From assembly GCF_014639075.1 (NCBI RefSeq), contig NZ_BMFS01000003.1, forward strand, positions 186,001 to 250,000: 64,000 nt of DNA. The letters are read 5' to 3'. Below, in pieces: positions 19,556-29,464 of this stretch. Origin of the DNA: Glycocaulis albus. Its GTDB lineage: Bacteria; Pseudomonadota; Alphaproteobacteria; Caulobacterales; Maricaulaceae. The notes under the pieces were generated by a model. That model ran no database searches and was not told the DNA's origin. It saw only the letters and a program-made list of their open reading frames with translations. The translations under genes and the position numbers were made by a program. Each line of letters begins with the position of its first letter. The first letter of the stretch is position 1.

Positions 19556-21949
19556 TCAGCCCCTCAGCCTTGCGCCCTGCTTCTCTGCCGCCGCGACTAT
19601 GCGGCTGGACACCGCTTCGATTTCTGCGTCGGTGAGGGTCTTGTCAGACGGCTGGAGCGTGACCTCCACCGCCAGCGAGACATGGCCCTCTGGCACGCCC
19701 TTGCCCGCATAGCGATCAAAGAGTGCGACATCGGATATAAGCTGTTTGTCGGCCCCGGCCAGCGCGCGCAGGAGATCGCCTGCTGCGGCCTCCTCCGGCA
19801 CCAGGAAGGCGAAATCGCGCCGCACGGGCATCAGGTCGCTCATGGCCAACGCCGGGCGGGATTTGAGCGCCTTCGCCTTCGACGCGGGAATGGCATCCAG
19901 GAAGATTTCCGCTGCGAGTACGCGGCCTTCGACGCCCAGGCTCTTCAGCACGCCGGGATGGATTTCGCCAAACTCCGCGAGGACATTTTTCGGGCCCAGC
20001 CGCAAGACGCCCGACCTTCCGGGGTGCCACCAGCTGCGTGCCTCCGGCGCTGCCTGCAGATTGGCCACCGGCGCGCCGGTCGCTTCAAGAAGGGCCAGCG
20101 CATCGGCCTTGGCATCAAACACGTCCGGCTGGCCTCCGCCCGTCCAGTCGCGCGGCGTGACGGTCTGGCGAACAATAGAAACGACCGTTCGTTGGCCTGT
20201 GGGGGAGTCATCGAGATATATCGGTCCGGCTTCAAAATAGCGCGGATCCTCAAGCCCCTTGTCGAGACTTTTCTGCAGAGCTGTCAGCAGGTGAATGAGC
20301 GCTGACGGGCGCATCACATTGAGCTCGGACGAGATCGGATTTGCCAGCTTCAGCCCCGCGCCATGCCCGCCGAACAGTGCCGCCTCGTCCTCATGGCAGA
20401 AGGACCAGGTGACAGCTTCCTGATAGCCCCGGTTTGCGGCGGCGCGGCGCGCGGCGCGCACCCGGTTCTGCATCGGCGTTGCAGGCGCCTCGAAGCGTCC
20501 GGCCGGGCGCTTCAGGCTGGTGGCAGGCAGGCGGTCATAGCCCTCGATACGGGCCACTTCCTCGATGAGATCGGCGCCTTGCGTGCAGTCGCGCCGCCAG
20601 CTTGGCACGCTGACCGTCCAGACCGGCGCTGACCGGTCCACGCCAAAGCCCAGAGCGGTGAGGATGCCCGCAATACGGTCATGCGACATGTCGAGACCGG
20701 TCAGGCGGCCGACACGCACTGGATCGAACTGGATCGGCGCCGGGTCGGCAGGCACTTCTCCAGCCACATAGACGTCAGACGCCTCCCCGCCGCACAGCTC
20801 CAGGATCAGGCGGGTGGCCAGTTCCAGACCCGGCAGGACCGAGCCCGTATCCACGCCGCGCTCGAAGCGATAACGCGCATCGGAGACAATACCCGTTTCA
20901 CGACCGGTCGTTCGTATATTGGACGGATCGAACCACGCGCTTTCGATGAACACATCAACGGTAGTGCCCGAGCAGCCGGAATACTCGCCGCCCATGATGC
21001 CGCCAAGGCCGAGACACCTGGTATCATCGGCGATCACGCAATGGTGGGACTGCGGGTCATACTCCCGGCCATCCAGCGCCTCGAACCGGTCTGCCTCGCC
21101 ATGCCCCATACGCGCACGAATGGTCGTGCCGATCTTGGCAAGATCATAGACGTGAAGCGGCCGCGCCCGCTCCACCGAGATCAGATTGGTGATATCGGCC
21201 AGCGTGTTGATGGGACGAAGGCCGATGGCTTTCAGGCGCTTTTGCAGCCATTCCGGCGACGGACCATTCTTCACACCCTTGACCACCCGGCCCGCAAACA
21301 CGGGGCAGGCTTCCGGCCAGGCCGTTTCGATTGTCACCGGGCAGGGAAAACTGCCTTTCACCGGCTCGATGGCGGCGTCCTTGAATGTGCCCACACCGGC
21401 CGCGGCTAGATCGCGGGCAATACCGTGCACGCCCAGCCAGTCGGGCCGGTTCGGCGTCACTTCAAAGTCGATGACAGGATCATTGAAGCCCAGCGCCTCG
21501 GCGGCCGGTGTGCCGACGGCCCAGTCGCCTTTCAGATCGGCAATGCCGTCATGGTCCTCGCCGGCTTCCAGCTCCTTGGTGGAGCAGAGCATGCCATGGC
21601 TTTCCACGCCGCGTATCTTTCGTGGCTTGGCATCGAGCGCGAAATCGAGCCCGGGAATATACGCGCCCAGCGGCGCATAGATCGCGGTCATGCCGGCGCG
21701 GGCATTGGGCGCGCCGCAGACGATCTGCTTGACGCCGTCGACCGTTTCCACCGTGCAGACGCGCAGCTTGTCCGCGTCCGGGTGCGGTTCGGCGGCTTTC
21801 ACATGGGCGACCGTGAACGCAGCCAGCCTGTCAGCCGGATTGTCGATATGCTCGATCTCGAGACCCGCCATCGTCATCGCGTCAGCGATCTCGGCAAGGC
21901 TCTTGTTCGTCTCAAGATGTTCCTTGAGCCAGGAAAGGGTGAATTTCAT
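19556..21949 (-). CDS. pheT: Phenylalanyl-tRNA synthetase beta subunit
   Basis: 797 residues, full length. With PheS it forms the (alpha-beta)2 enzyme that charges tRNA-Phe. Domains in order: N-terminal B1 and an EMAP-like tRNA-binding domain ([10 protein letters not shown]-type region near residue 60, GAPNARAGM), B3/B4 editing domain, B5 domain ([18 protein letters not shown]), class II-like core, and a C-terminal ferredoxin-fold anticodon-binding domain ([22 protein letters not shown]). Separated from pheS by a membrane-protein gene, which is unusual for the normally adjacent pheST pair. Confidence 0.97.
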   Translation of the reverse strand: MKFTLSWLKEHLETNKSLAEIADAMTMAGLEIEHIDNPADRLAAFTVAHVKAAEPHPDADKLRVCTVETVDGVKQIVCGAPNARAGMTAIYAPLGAYIPGLDFALDAKPRKIRGVESHGMLCSTKELEAGEDHDGIADLKGDWAVGTPAAEALGFNDPVIDFEVTPNRPDWLGVHGIARDLAAAGVGTFKDAAIEPVKGSFPCPVTIETAWPEACPVFAGRVVKGVKNGPSPEWLQKRLKAIGLRPINTLADITNLISVERARPLHVYDLAKIGTTIRARMGHGEADRFEALDGREYDPQSHHCVIADDTRCLGLGGIMGGEYSGCSGTTVDVFIESAWFDPSNIRTTGRETGIVSDARYRFERGVDTGSVLPGLELATRLILELCGGEASDVYVAGEVPADPAPIQFDPVRVGRLTGLDMSHDRIAGILTALGFGVDRSAPVWTVSVPSWRRDCTQGADLIEEVARIEGYDRLPATSLKRPAGRFEAPATPMQNRVRAARRAAANRGYQEAVTWSFCHEDEAALFGGHGAGLKLANPISSELNVMRPSALIHLLTALQKSLDKGLEDPRYFEAGPIYLDDSPTGQRTVVSIVRQTVTPRDWTGGGQPDVFDAKADALALLEATGAPVANLQAAPEARSWWHPGRSGVLRLGPKNVLAEFGEIHPGVLKSLGVEGRVLAAEIFLDAIPASKAKALKSRPALAMSDLMPVRRDFAFLVPEEAAAGDLLRALAGADKQLISDVALFDRYAGKGVPEGHVSLAVEVTLQPSDKTLTDAEIEAVSSRIVAAAEKQGARLRG

Positions 21950-21966
21950 GACAATCGCGCTCGCAC

Positions 21967-22560
21967 TTAAAGGCCTTGAGCGCCAATGCGCTCGAACAGA
22001 TCATAATCGGGTGCGGGACAGGCCCGGACGCTGTGCGCCCCGGCCCCGACGCCGCGTGTTTCAGCAATCCAGCACCGTTCAAAAACCGAGCAGTAGCACA
22101 CCGATACATCCCAACTCGTCCACTCCGCCCCCAGCGCAGCGCCCTGCTCGGAGCTGAGCGCCCCGGCGGGCCAGTGGAAGCTGATCGCCTCGACCGTCTC
22201 ACCGGCTGCAACCACCCGGCCGATCATCGTCGTCCAGGACAGGTCGAAACCTTCGGGCAGCAGCTCGATGATCGGCGCAATGTCCTCACTCGGCTGACCC
22301 AGCCGCGTCAGGCTGACTGACGAGATGATCGCCGGGCCGACGCCCGCATTGCGTATACGCAGGCCGATGGAGGCCATGTCGCCATCGCGGGTCTGGAAGC
22401 CATCGATCTGGATTGCGGGCAGAACGCTTGCGTGCTGCTGGGCCCGCATGACGCGGGCCTGGTCCCAGCTGACATACAGTGCTGCCACGCCGACAATGAT
22501 GGCCGTGATCGAACCGACGGTTTCAAACCGCAGCCGGGCGCGGGAGGGTTTGCGTGCCAT
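21967..22560 (-). CDS. Single-pass membrane protein between pheS and pheT
   Basis: 197 residues from ATG 22560, two nt before the pheS stop. A basic N-terminus ([11 protein letters not shown]) is followed by one membrane segment ([16 protein letters not shown]), giving a cytoplasmic N-terminus and an exported domain. The signature [14 protein letters not shown] ... [19 protein letters not shown] is shared by a family of unnamed alphaproteobacterial proteins with this layout (TM, then ASV-P, then NxGVGPA). Later cysteines ([11 protein letters not shown]) may form disulfides. Function unknown. It is 17 nt from pheT and surely in the same transcript. Confidence 0.8.
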   Translation of the reverse strand: MARKPSRARLRFETVGSITAIIVGVAALYVSWDQARVMRAQQHASVLPAIQIDGFQTRDGDMASIGLRIRNAGVGPAIISSVSLTRLGQPSEDIAPIIELLPEGFDLSWTTMIGRVVAAGETVEAISFHWPAGALSSEQGAALGAEWTSWDVSVCYCSVFERCWIAETRGVGAGAHSVRACPAPDYDLFERIGAQGL

Positions 22561-22561
22561 C

Positions 22562-23644
22562 TCAGCTGAGCCCCGTTGCCAGATTCGCCTGCAGAAGCGG
22601 CGAGAAGCCATAATGGGAAAGCCAGCGCGGGTCCGGCTCGAAGAAGGGGCGCAGATCGCTCATCCCGTATTTCAGCATGGCAAGACGGTCGACCCCCATG
22701 CCGAAGGCAAAGCCCTGATAGACATCCGGGTCCAGCCCGCACGCCCGAATCACGTTCGGGTGGACCATGCCGCAGCCCAGAATCTCCAGCCATTTATCGC
22801 CAGAGCCGACCTTTACCGCGTCGCCGACGCGCTCATAGCGCACATCCATCTCCGCGCTCGGCTCGGTGAAAGGGAAGTGGTGGGGACGGAAGCGCACCTC
22901 CACCTCATCGGTCTCGAAAAAGGCCGCGATGAAGTCGATCAGGCACCCTTTGAGGTGACCCATATGGGTGTCCTTGTCGATCACCAGCCCCTCAACCTGA
23001 TGAAACATTGGGGTATGGGTCTGGTCCCAGTCACAGCGATAGACCCGGCCCGGCGCGATGATACGCACCGGCGGCTCTGAATTCATCAGCGTGCGGATCT
23101 GCACCGGCGAGGTGTGGGTGCGCAGGAGCCTGGCCGTGCCGTCCTCGCCCTTCTCCATGAAGAAGGTGTCGTGGGTGTCGCGCGCGGGGTGATCGGCGGG
23201 GAAGTTCAGCGCGGTGAAGTTATGAAAATCATCTTCCACGTCCGGGCCTTCAGCGACGGCAAAGCCCATATCGGCGAAGATCACGGCGAGCTCTTCCATC
23301 ACCTGGCTCACCGGATGCAGCGAACCTTTCGGCTCGCGCGGGGCAGGCAGGGTGATGTCCACGCGCTCTGAGGCCAAAGCCGCATTGAGCGCGTCCGCCT
23401 CAAGGGCGGTCTTTTTTGCCTCGATAGCGCGGGTGAGGCTGTCTTTCAGGCCGTTGAGCGCCGGGCCGAACACCTTGCGTTCATCAGGGCTCATGGAGCC
23501 GAGATCGCGCATTTTCAGGCTGACCTCGCCCTTCTTGCCGAGCGCGGCGACGCGCACCTCTTCGAGCGCAGGAATATCGCCTGCAGCGTCAATCGCAGCC
23601 ATGTAGCGCGTGTCCAGCGCCGCAAGATCATCAAGTGTCGTCAT
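22562..23644 (-). CDS. pheS: Phenylalanyl-tRNA synthetase alpha subunit
   Basis: 360 residues. Catalytic subunit of class II PheRS. The N-terminal coiled-coil arm (about residues 1-90) is followed by the core with motif 2 ([18 protein letters not shown]) and motif 3 ([17 protein letters not shown]). Start ATG 23644 ([11 protein letters not shown]) follows a ggga; the ATG 13 codons upstream adds a lead not seen in the family. The gap to rplT holds the rplT terminator and no Phe-rich leader peptide, so classical attenuation is not evident. Confidence 0.97.
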   Translation of the reverse strand: MTTLDDLAALDTRYMAAIDAAGDIPALEEVRVAALGKKGEVSLKMRDLGSMSPDERKVFGPALNGLKDSLTRAIEAKKTALEADALNAALASERVDITLPAPREPKGSLHPVSQVMEELAVIFADMGFAVAEGPDVEDDFHNFTALNFPADHPARDTHDTFFMEKGEDGTARLLRTHTSPVQIRTLMNSEPPVRIIAPGRVYRCDWDQTHTPMFHQVEGLVIDKDTHMGHLKGCLIDFIAAFFETDEVEVRFRPHHFPFTEPSAEMDVRYERVGDAVKVGSGDKWLEILGCGMVHPNVIRACGLDPDVYQGFAFGMGVDRLAMLKYGMSDLRPFFEPDPRWLSHYGFSPLLQANLATGLS

Positions 23645-23751
23645 CGCTCGTCCCGTTTCGTCGGTGCGGCCTGCCGGGGCCATATGGATATCAGCCGGGT
23701 CTTAGACCTTTTTGGCGGCGGGGTTCAAACCCTGGCGCGAGGCAGACAGAC

Positions 23752-23785
23752 AAAAGCCCGCCTGCGAGGCTCGCAGGCGGGCTTT
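23752..23785 (-). terminator. Rho-independent terminator after rplT
   Basis: Perfect 15-bp stem (aaagcccgcctgcga / tcgcaggcgggcttt on the plus strand) with a 3-nt loop. Read on the minus strand it ends in a TTTT run, the orientation expected for rplT. pheS lies beyond it, so pheS probably has its own promoter or depends on read-through. Confidence 0.9.
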
Positions 23786-23826
23786 CCTGATCCGTTGAGG
23801 GCTGGTGGCCAGCCCGGACCTGCCAC

Positions 23827-24186
23827 TTACGCCTTGAGAGCCGAACGCGCCTGGTCAGCCAGGGCGGTAAAGGCTTCGGGCTCACGAATGGCGATATCGG
23901 AGAGCACCTTGCGGTCAAGCTCGATACCGGCCTTCTTGAGCCCGTTCATAAACGTGGCATAGGTCAGGTCGTTCAGGCGGGCAGCGGCATTGATGCGCTG
24001 GATCCAGAGCGAACGGAAATTGCGCTTCTTGGCGCGGCGGTCGCGGTAAGCGTACTGGCCGGCCTTCTCGACTGCCTGATTGGCAGCACGGAACGTGTTC
24101 TTGCGGCGGCCATAATAGCCTTTGGCGGCCTTGATCACCTTGCGGTGACGGGCGTGGGTAGCGGGTCCTGAGGAAACGCGAGCCAT
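23827..24186 (-). CDS. rplT: 50S ribosomal protein L20
   Basis: 119 residues, standard length. It binds 23S rRNA and is essential early in 50S assembly. The basic N-terminal half ([20 protein letters not shown], then [14 protein letters not shown]) and the globular C-terminal part ([36 protein letters not shown] in pieces) are canonical. It follows rpmI by 44 nt, the normal order. Confidence 0.99.
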   Translation of the reverse strand: MARVSSGPATHARHRKVIKAAKGYYGRRKNTFRAANQAVEKAGQYAYRDRRAKKRNFRSLWIQRINAAARLNDLTYATFMNGLKKAGIELDRKVLSDIAIREPEAFTALADQARSALKA

Positions 24187-24230
24187 GATGTCAGTCCTTC
24201 AAACGTTGGGTGTACGTACCGGCCAGCGCG

Positions 24231-24434
24231 TTAGCGGCTGTAGGGCAGGTAGTGTTGTTTCACGATCTTCGCGTCAGGCGCCGCCAGAGTGTCGGTGCCG
24301 CGCTTCTGGCGGATTTGCTTGGGCGTCCGCTTGATCATGCCGTGACGTTTGCCGGACTGGGCGGCCAGCACTTTGCCGGTCCCGGTCACCTTGAAGCGCT
24401 TCTTGGCGCCGCTTTTGGTCTTCATCTTCGACAT
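24231..24434 (-). CDS. rpmI: 50S ribosomal protein L35
   Basis: 67 residues, highly basic. The sequence [20 protein letters not shown] and [13 protein letters not shown] is typical of L35. It starts at ATG 24434, directly behind a purine-rich gagaccgaa. Normally preceded by infC; here a 590-codon gene lies between. Confidence 0.98.
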   Translation of the reverse strand: MSKMKTKSGAKKRFKVTGTGKVLAAQSGKRHGMIKRTPKQIRQKRGTDTLAAPDAKIVKQHYLPYSR

Positions 24435-24589
24435 TTCGGTCTCCTGATATGGGTGCCGGGCGCTGGCGCGCGGCGAGCCGTTAAACGGCCAGCAGGCATG
24501 TCGTGGGCCTGACTGACCGGACGAAAGAGCGCGTGGTTATACGCAAGAAGGCGCAAAACGCAAGCGTCTGGCGCCTTCCCCGTACATAA

Positions 24590-26362
24590 TCAGCGCGGCA
24601 GCTCTTCGGTCGTGATGTGAAGGCGCGCCGGGGCCGGTTCGGACCCGTACGTGCCGGCATATATACGATAGAAGCCCGGCTCGCCGTCCAGGCTGAGACC
24701 GGCATTCAGGCCGATCGACCCGTCATCATTGCAGCGCCATGTGCCGTCAGGCAGCTGCACCGCCAGCGTCGTGTCACGCTCGGCATCGAAATAGACCGCA
24801 AACGGTGCGGCGGAATCCGGTGCCCAGTTGATGACCAGGCTCGGCTCGCGGCTGACATAGCCGACACAGTAATCGGTAGAGCGGAAACCGGCCTGATAGG
24901 CCCGCAGCGGCCCGCCGGCCTCAAGTTCGAGCTCGTAGGGTACGCTGCCGGAGGCCGGGTCAAGGGTGAAGGCGCCAAAACGCGGGTCGAGCGAGGGGTC
25001 CACACGCGTCGATACCGCCTCCGGGCCAAAGCCCGTTTGCGAGATGTAGACCGTGGCCGTGGCCGTTTCTTCCGGTGAGAAGGTCGCGGCATAGATGTCG
25101 TAAACGCCGTCAGGGCCGTCATCGACTGTCACGCCGGGATTGAGGTCGCCTGCGCCATCATCATTGCACCACCAGCCGCCATCCGGCCCGTTGACCAGAA
25201 GCAGGGTGTCGGCATCGCTCCCGGCGGAAATGAAGAGCGGCTCGCCATTGCCCGTCCAGGTCAGGCGCATGGTGGGTTCACGCGTGATATAGCCATAACA
25301 ATAGCCCTCGATCACGGTGTGGTCTGCGAGCGCCTGATCGGCGCGCACAGGACCGCCAGCCTCCACACCCATCGCGAACGGATTGGGCGAGAAGCCCGCG
25401 CGCAAACGGTGTGCGCCGTGATGGGGCTGTCCGGAGACGTCCACCGAGTTGTCGACACCGGCATAGCCGATTTCCGAAACGTGCAAGGTGGCGGTCTGCG
25501 CACCCGCCTCGCTGAACGTGCCGGCCCAGATCAGATAGTCGCCCGATTGCGGTTCAGAGAAAACGACACCCGGGTCAAGATTGCCCGCGCCGTCATCATC
25601 ACAATGCCAGCTTCCGTCGGGAGCCAGCACGGCGATGGTGCCATCGCGCTCGCTCTCGGTGGAGATATAAAGCTGATAGCGCCCGGCACGGTAGGTCAGG
25701 CGGGCGCTCGGCGCCTCTGCGCCAAACCCTGTGCAGCTGGAGCCAAGCGGGCCAAAGCGCACATCGCCGCCCTGCGCAACCTCGATGCTGGCGGGATCAT
25801 CGCGGAAACCGGCGCGCAGGGACAGCGATGCTCCCGCCGGCGCCTCTGCATTGACCGTGCGGGCAAACGGGTTGGCATCCGAATAGGCAAGCTCGGAGAT
25901 GTGCAGGGCCGCCTCCGGATAGCCGATACCGGCCGAATAGGTGGCCACCCATATTTCGTAACGGCCGCTGGAGGGGCTTTCGACCGTAACACCGGGATTG
26001 AAGCCGCTTGCCCCGCCATCATCATCACACAGCACGTCGCCGCCGGGCGTGCGCACAGCCAGAGCCGTGTCGGCCTCGGACGCGGCCGATATCATCAGAT
26101 CAAACACATCGCCGGCATCCTCGTAGGTGAGAACAAAGCTCGGATCCTCGGTAATGAAACCCACACACCCCGAGCCGCCGAGGCGCGAAGCGCGCATGGC
26201 GCCGCCTGCCTGCACAGCAAAGGTGCGTGGATCCTCGGGAAAGCCCGCAGAGAGCGTGACCGAACCGTGGCGGCCTTCAGCCGTTCCGGCCGGTGTCTGG
26301 CTGACAGCCTGCGGCGCGGCGATGGCTGCAGCCAGCACGCCGAGAGATACGAGATATTTCAT
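24590..26362 (-). CDS. Secreted protein of four PPC-like repeats
   Basis: 590 residues. A clear signal peptide (KYLVSLGVLAAAIAAPQAVSQ) predicts export. The mature protein is four tandem repeats of about 125-130 residues (about 31-157, 175-298, 315-444, 458-586). Each has a first Cys in a CxG[FY] context (66, 210, 355, 499) and a second in a C[DN]DDG motif (112, 254, 399, 544), always 44-46 apart, suggesting one disulfide per repeat. The motif is followed by GFNPGV, NLDPGV, DLNPGV or GLNAGL, and each repeat ends in YxIWAxTFS-like and LHIS-like strands. The fold resembles bacterial pre-peptidase C-terminal (PPC) beta-sandwiches; acidic DDDG may bind calcium. No catalytic domain is present. Function unknown. 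Confidence 0.8.
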   Translation of the reverse strand: MKYLVSLGVLAAAIAAPQAVSQTPAGTAEGRHGSVTLSAGFPEDPRTFAVQAGGAMRASRLGGSGCVGFITEDPSFVLTYEDAGDVFDLMISAASEADTALAVRTPGGDVLCDDDGGASGFNPGVTVESPSSGRYEIWVATYSAGIGYPEAALHISELAYSDANPFARTVNAEAPAGASLSLRAGFRDDPASIEVAQGGDVRFGPLGSSCTGFGAEAPSARLTYRAGRYQLYISTESERDGTIAVLAPDGSWHCDDDGAGNLDPGVVFSEPQSGDYLIWAGTFSEAGAQTATLHVSEIGYAGVDNSVDVSGQPHHGAHRLRAGFSPNPFAMGVEAGGPVRADQALADHTVIEGYCYGYITREPTMRLTWTGNGEPLFISAGSDADTLLLVNGPDGGWWCNDDGAGDLNPGVTVDDGPDGVYDIYAATFSPEETATATVYISQTGFGPEAVSTRVDPSLDPRFGAFTLDPASGSVPYELELEAGGPLRAYQAGFRSTDYCVGYVSREPSLVINWAPDSAAPFAVYFDAERDTTLAVQLPDGTWRCNDDGSIGLNAGLSLDGEPGFYRIYAGTYGSEPAPARLHITTEELPR

Positions 26363-26442
26363 GAGGACCCCCTTATGGACGCTGCGCGTTCGAATGCGAC
26401 GGCAGCGACACTAGGCCCAACAAGGGGGGCGTGCCTAGCCGC

Positions 26443-26479
26443 AAAAAAGCCGGCAGCGCGGGCCCGCTACCGGCCTTTT
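26443..26479 (-). terminator. Probable terminator after infC
   Basis: On the minus strand AAAAGGCCGG-TAGCG pairs with CGCTGCCGGC-TTTT, with one bulged G and one G-T pair, and runs into six T. It lies between the infC stop and the repeat-protein start, so infC is probably not cotranscribed with rpmI-rplT here. Confidence 0.7.
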
Positions 26480-26526
26480 GCAGATTTTCCAGACTGACAG
26501 CCCGAAACCGTCATGGGCAAAAAGCC

Positions 26527-27066
26527 CTAGCGCGGCGCCATCACCATGATCATCTGACGGCCTTCGAGCTTGGGCTCGAACTCCACCTTGGCAATATCGC
26601 CAAAATCGGCCTTGACCCGGTCAAAAATGACCATGCCGCGATCCTGGTGCGCCATTTCGCGGCCCCGGAAGCGCAAGGTGATCTTCACCTTGTCACCGTC
26701 CTCGAAGAAGCGCCGCATCGATTTGGTTTTCACCTCGTAATCGTGCGTGTCGATATTGGGACGCATTTTTATCTCTTTGATATCCTGCGTCTTCTGCTTC
26801 TTGCGGGCCTCCGCCTTCTTCTTCTGCTCGGCATATTTCAGCTTGCCGAAATCGGCCAGCTTGCAGACAGGCGGGTTGGCGGTCGGTGACACTTCGATAA
26901 GGTCGAGTCCGGCCTCGGCCGCAGCATCCAGCGCGGCCTCGATAGGCATCTCACCTTGTTTTTCGCCATTTTCGTCAATCAGGAGCACTCGCGGTACGCG
27001 AATGTCTCCATTGATGCGCGGCCCGTCCTTCTTGGCAGGCGGCGCGGCGTGGGGGCGTCGGGCTAT
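26527..27066 (-). CDS. infC: Translation initiation factor IF-3, ATA start
   Basis: 179 residues. IF-3 binds the 30S subunit and checks start-codon and initiator-tRNA pairing. Conserved segments: [39 protein letters not shown], the basic linker ([17 protein letters not shown]) and the C-domain [16 protein letters not shown]. Family N-termini require a start near ARRPHAAPP; the codon there is ATA at 27066-27064, with AGGAG seven nt upstream. No ATG, GTG or TTG gives a family-like start: the next in-frame ATG (27291) adds 75 Cys-rich, non-conserved residues overlapping the next gene's tail. Rare start codons in infC are known to permit autoregulation (AUU in E. coli). Confidence 0.95.
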   Translation of the reverse strand: MARRPHAAPPAKKDGPRINGDIRVPRVLLIDENGEKQGEMPIEAALDAAAEAGLDLIEVSPTANPPVCKLADFGKLKYAEQKKKAEARKKQKTQDIKEIKMRPNIDTHDYEVKTKSMRRFFEDGDKVKITLRFRGREMAHQDRGMVIFDRVKADFGDIAKVEFEPKLEGRQMIMVMAPR

Positions 27067-27073
27067 GCGTCTT

Positions 27074-27078
27074 CTCCT
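27074..27078 (-). promoter_or_regulatory. infC: Shine-Dalgarno that fixes the infC ATA start
   Basis: Minus strand reads AGGAG, then seven nt, then ATA. This optimal spacing, together with the conserved protein N-terminus, is the reason for choosing the rare initiation codon. Confidence 0.8.
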
Positions 27079-27211
27079 GTTACAGCGCCGGACCGGGGAG
27101 CCAAATCGTGCTCCCGCTCCCGGCAGACAAAACTCTTCAACGGTGTCAACGCGCGATATCGCGTTTCCGATGCATGCGCATATCGTGAGATGGCTGGTAA
27201 AATCAAGACAT

Positions 27212-28198
27212 TCAGGCCGCTTCCGGGCTACGCGCGAAACCGCCCGCCACACGCATGGACTGCACGGCTTCGGCAACCGAAATCTGTGCAAGTGTCGGGG
27301 CGTGCATGAGAATTACGCTTTCAGGGCCGCGCGGAGAGGCCATGTGAGGCGCCTCGGCACCTGGATGAAACATGACAGCCGGTGAGCCGGCGGCGACGAG
27401 AAGGTGCAAAAGGTCCACATCCTCGCCGAAGGAAAAGCTTGCTTTCCGGCCGAGCCCGGCCAGCTGGACAAGGTTGGCACGGCCCGTGAGGTCGCGCGCG
27501 CCGGGTGTGACGTGCGCGATATAGCGGCCAATCTCGCGCGTGGACGGGCCACCTACCATGACCGGTTCCACACCCTGCTCCTTGAGCGCATGGGCCAGCG
27601 AGGCCCAGCGCTCCTTCGGCCAGCGGAAGGCGGGCTGGAATTCATCGCCTGCAGGCGCAAACAGGGCATATCGGCCCTGAAGCCCGAAATAGGCCGGCTC
27701 CAGCGTGCGCGAGCGCTTGGCGACAAAATCCACCCAGTCCAGCATGGGAGGCGGCGCCTCGCCCAGCCGGTGGCCGGTACGGCCAATGCCGGCCCGGCCA
27801 AGCTGATCGGCAATCTGTTCGGACGGGTGATCGGGTGATTTGGGATCCGGCGCGCTGTCAATCCACTGGCCGCGTGACAGGCGCATCGCGCCCTTCAGCT
27901 TGCGGGCCGCGTCCGACGCACACAGATCGTAGACGAAATCAAACTTGGAGGCGCGGGCAAGCTTGACGCGCTCGATAAACCCTTTCTTCGCGGTCTCGCG
28001 AAGGGTTGTCTCCACCGCGTTGAAATAGGGGCAGTATTTCACCAGGCCTTCATATTCCGGCGTGGTGAGAAAGGTGATACGCGCCTTGCGATGATGCTCA
28101 CGGATCAGGCGCGCAGCCGCCATCATGCGCACGGTTGCACGCAGATCGCCCTCATGGACGACCAGTACCTGTTCCTTGGGCGGCTCGTGCTCAATCAT
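27212..28198 (-). CDS. Glycosyltransferase family 9 (heptosyltransferase-like)
   Basis: 328 residues. GT9 enzymes transfer heptose or related sugars to the LPS core at the cytoplasmic face of the inner membrane. Seen here: an N-terminal Rossmann start ([26 protein letters not shown]), [19 protein letters not shown], a central [28 protein letters not shown] (the PGA/KRWP nucleotide-sugar region) and a late [15 protein letters not shown]. The usual GxGD loop of classical WaaF/WaaC is changed to EGDL, so acceptor and donor are uncertain. It overlaps the upstream GT4 gene by 4 nt (ATGA), indicating a two-gene operon. Confidence 0.8.
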   Translation of the reverse strand: MIEHEPPKEQVLVVHEGDLRATVRMMAAARLIREHHRKARITFLTTPEYEGLVKYCPYFNAVETTLRETAKKGFIERVKLARASKFDFVYDLCASDAARKLKGAMRLSRGQWIDSAPDPKSPDHPSEQIADQLGRAGIGRTGHRLGEAPPPMLDWVDFVAKRSRTLEPAYFGLQGRYALFAPAGDEFQPAFRWPKERWASLAHALKEQGVEPVMVGGPSTREIGRYIAHVTPGARDLTGRANLVQLAGLGRKASFSFGEDVDLLHLLVAAGSPAVMFHPGAEAPHMASPRGPESVILMHAPTLAQISVAEAVQSMRVAGGFARSPEAA

Positions 28199-29352
28199 GG
28201 GCGATAGTCTAGAAGTTCCCGGTATACCCGCAAGGTCGATCCCTGCAGCGCCTCGCGCGAATAATGGGCGATAACACGTTGGCGCGCCAAATGCCCGCGC
28301 ATTTTTTTTGTGGCGGGGTCAAGCTCGAGTACAGTCTTGAGCCGCGCGGCAAGTTCCCCGGCATTGCCGGGCGCAAACAGCCAGCCTGTTTCGGTGCCGG
28401 CAAGGATTTCCAGCGGGCCGCCATGCGCGGCCGCGATAACAGGACGTTCCATGGCCATGGCTTCGGCAAGGGTGCGCCCGAAAGCCTCCGGCTCGATGGA
28501 CGGCGTAATGACAATATCAGCTGCCATATAAGCGGTGGCCATGTCAGACAGATGGCCCGGCAGGACCAGGGCGACCCCCGACCGGGCAGCGTGTTCGCGC
28601 AACTGGTCCACATAGCCGTCACGCCCCTGCGCATCGCCGGCGCACACCAGAACAGGCGCGGGGCCGGGCAGGCGGCCGGCAAGCGCGGCCACCGCATCAA
28701 TGGCCAGAATCTGCCCTTTCCAGCCCGTCAGGCGCGCAGGCAGGAGAATGAGGGGCGCCTCGCGCCCGTCCAGCCAGGCGGCACGCAACCCCTCCACCTG
28801 CAAAGGGTCTGCAAGGGCCGGGTCGAGCCGGGACAGGTCAACGCCGCGCGGAATGACATGCAGGTGAGACAGGTCTGGCCGCTTTTGCGCCAGCACGGCG
28901 GCATGCTCGGCCCGCACGTGATCGGCGATGAAGTGCGAGTTGGCGATGACGGCATCGCCGCGTGCCATGGCCGAATTGTAAAGGCGTTTCAGGCCCGAGC
29001 GCGCATTATAGGTTCCGTGATAGGTAGTGACGAACAGCGTCCCCGTATCGCGGGCGGCCCACAGGCCGCTCCAGGCAGGCGCGCGGGAGCGCGCATGGAT
29101 GATGTCGACCCCGCGCTCGCGCACGATCGCGGCCAGCCTGCCGGCATTGGCCCGGATCGTCAGCGGGTTCTTGGTTTTCATGTCGAGGCGCAAGAGCTCT
29201 CCACCTGCCGCCTGCAGCTCGTCCTCCAGCCGCCCGCCAAGGCTGGCCACAAGCGCTTGCCCACCAGCAGCATTTATCGCCTGCGCGACATCGATGGTGG
29301 TGCGCTCGGCACCGCCCGCTTCAAGCTCGGGAATAAGCTGGAGGATCTTCAT
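28195..29352 (-). CDS. Glycosyltransferase family 4
   Basis: 385 residues with the GT-B architecture. The N-terminal donor-side loop is IPELEAGGAERTTIDVAQAI, typical of GT4; HARSRAPAWSG and TYHGTYN follow; the C-terminal nucleotide-sugar domain shows ILLPARLTGWKGQ and the ExxxGRTLAEAMAMERPVIA motif (EAFGRTLAEAMAM). Likely builds a surface or LPS polysaccharide together with the overlapping GT9 gene; the sugar is unknown. Divergent from an alpha/beta hydrolase gene across 112 nt. Confidence 0.88.
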   Translation of the reverse strand: MKILQLIPELEAGGAERTTIDVAQAINAAGGQALVASLGGRLEDELQAAGGELLRLDMKTKNPLTIRANAGRLAAIVRERGVDIIHARSRAPAWSGLWAARDTGTLFVTTYHGTYNARSGLKRLYNSAMARGDAVIANSHFIADHVRAEHAAVLAQKRPDLSHLHVIPRGVDLSRLDPALADPLQVEGLRAAWLDGREAPLILLPARLTGWKGQILAIDAVAALAGRLPGPAPVLVCAGDAQGRDGYVDQLREHAARSGVALVLPGHLSDMATAYMAADIVITPSIEPEAFGRTLAEAMAMERPVIAAAHGGPLEILAGTETGWLFAPGNAGELAARLKTVLELDPATKKMRGHLARQRVIAHYSREALQGSTLRVYRELLDYRP

Positions 29353-29464
29353 GAACGGGTATTTTCCAGATCAATGTGCGGCAAGGCGGTTGAACCATCC
29401 GGTCCGGCTCATAATGATGGTGCAGGCAGGGCGCAAACGCCAGAACACATGCAAAGGCTCCCCG

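Noticed and set aside
23645-23826. pheS attenuator with Phe-rich leader peptide
   Set aside because: The hairpin fits an rplT terminator and no Phe-rich short frame precedes it.
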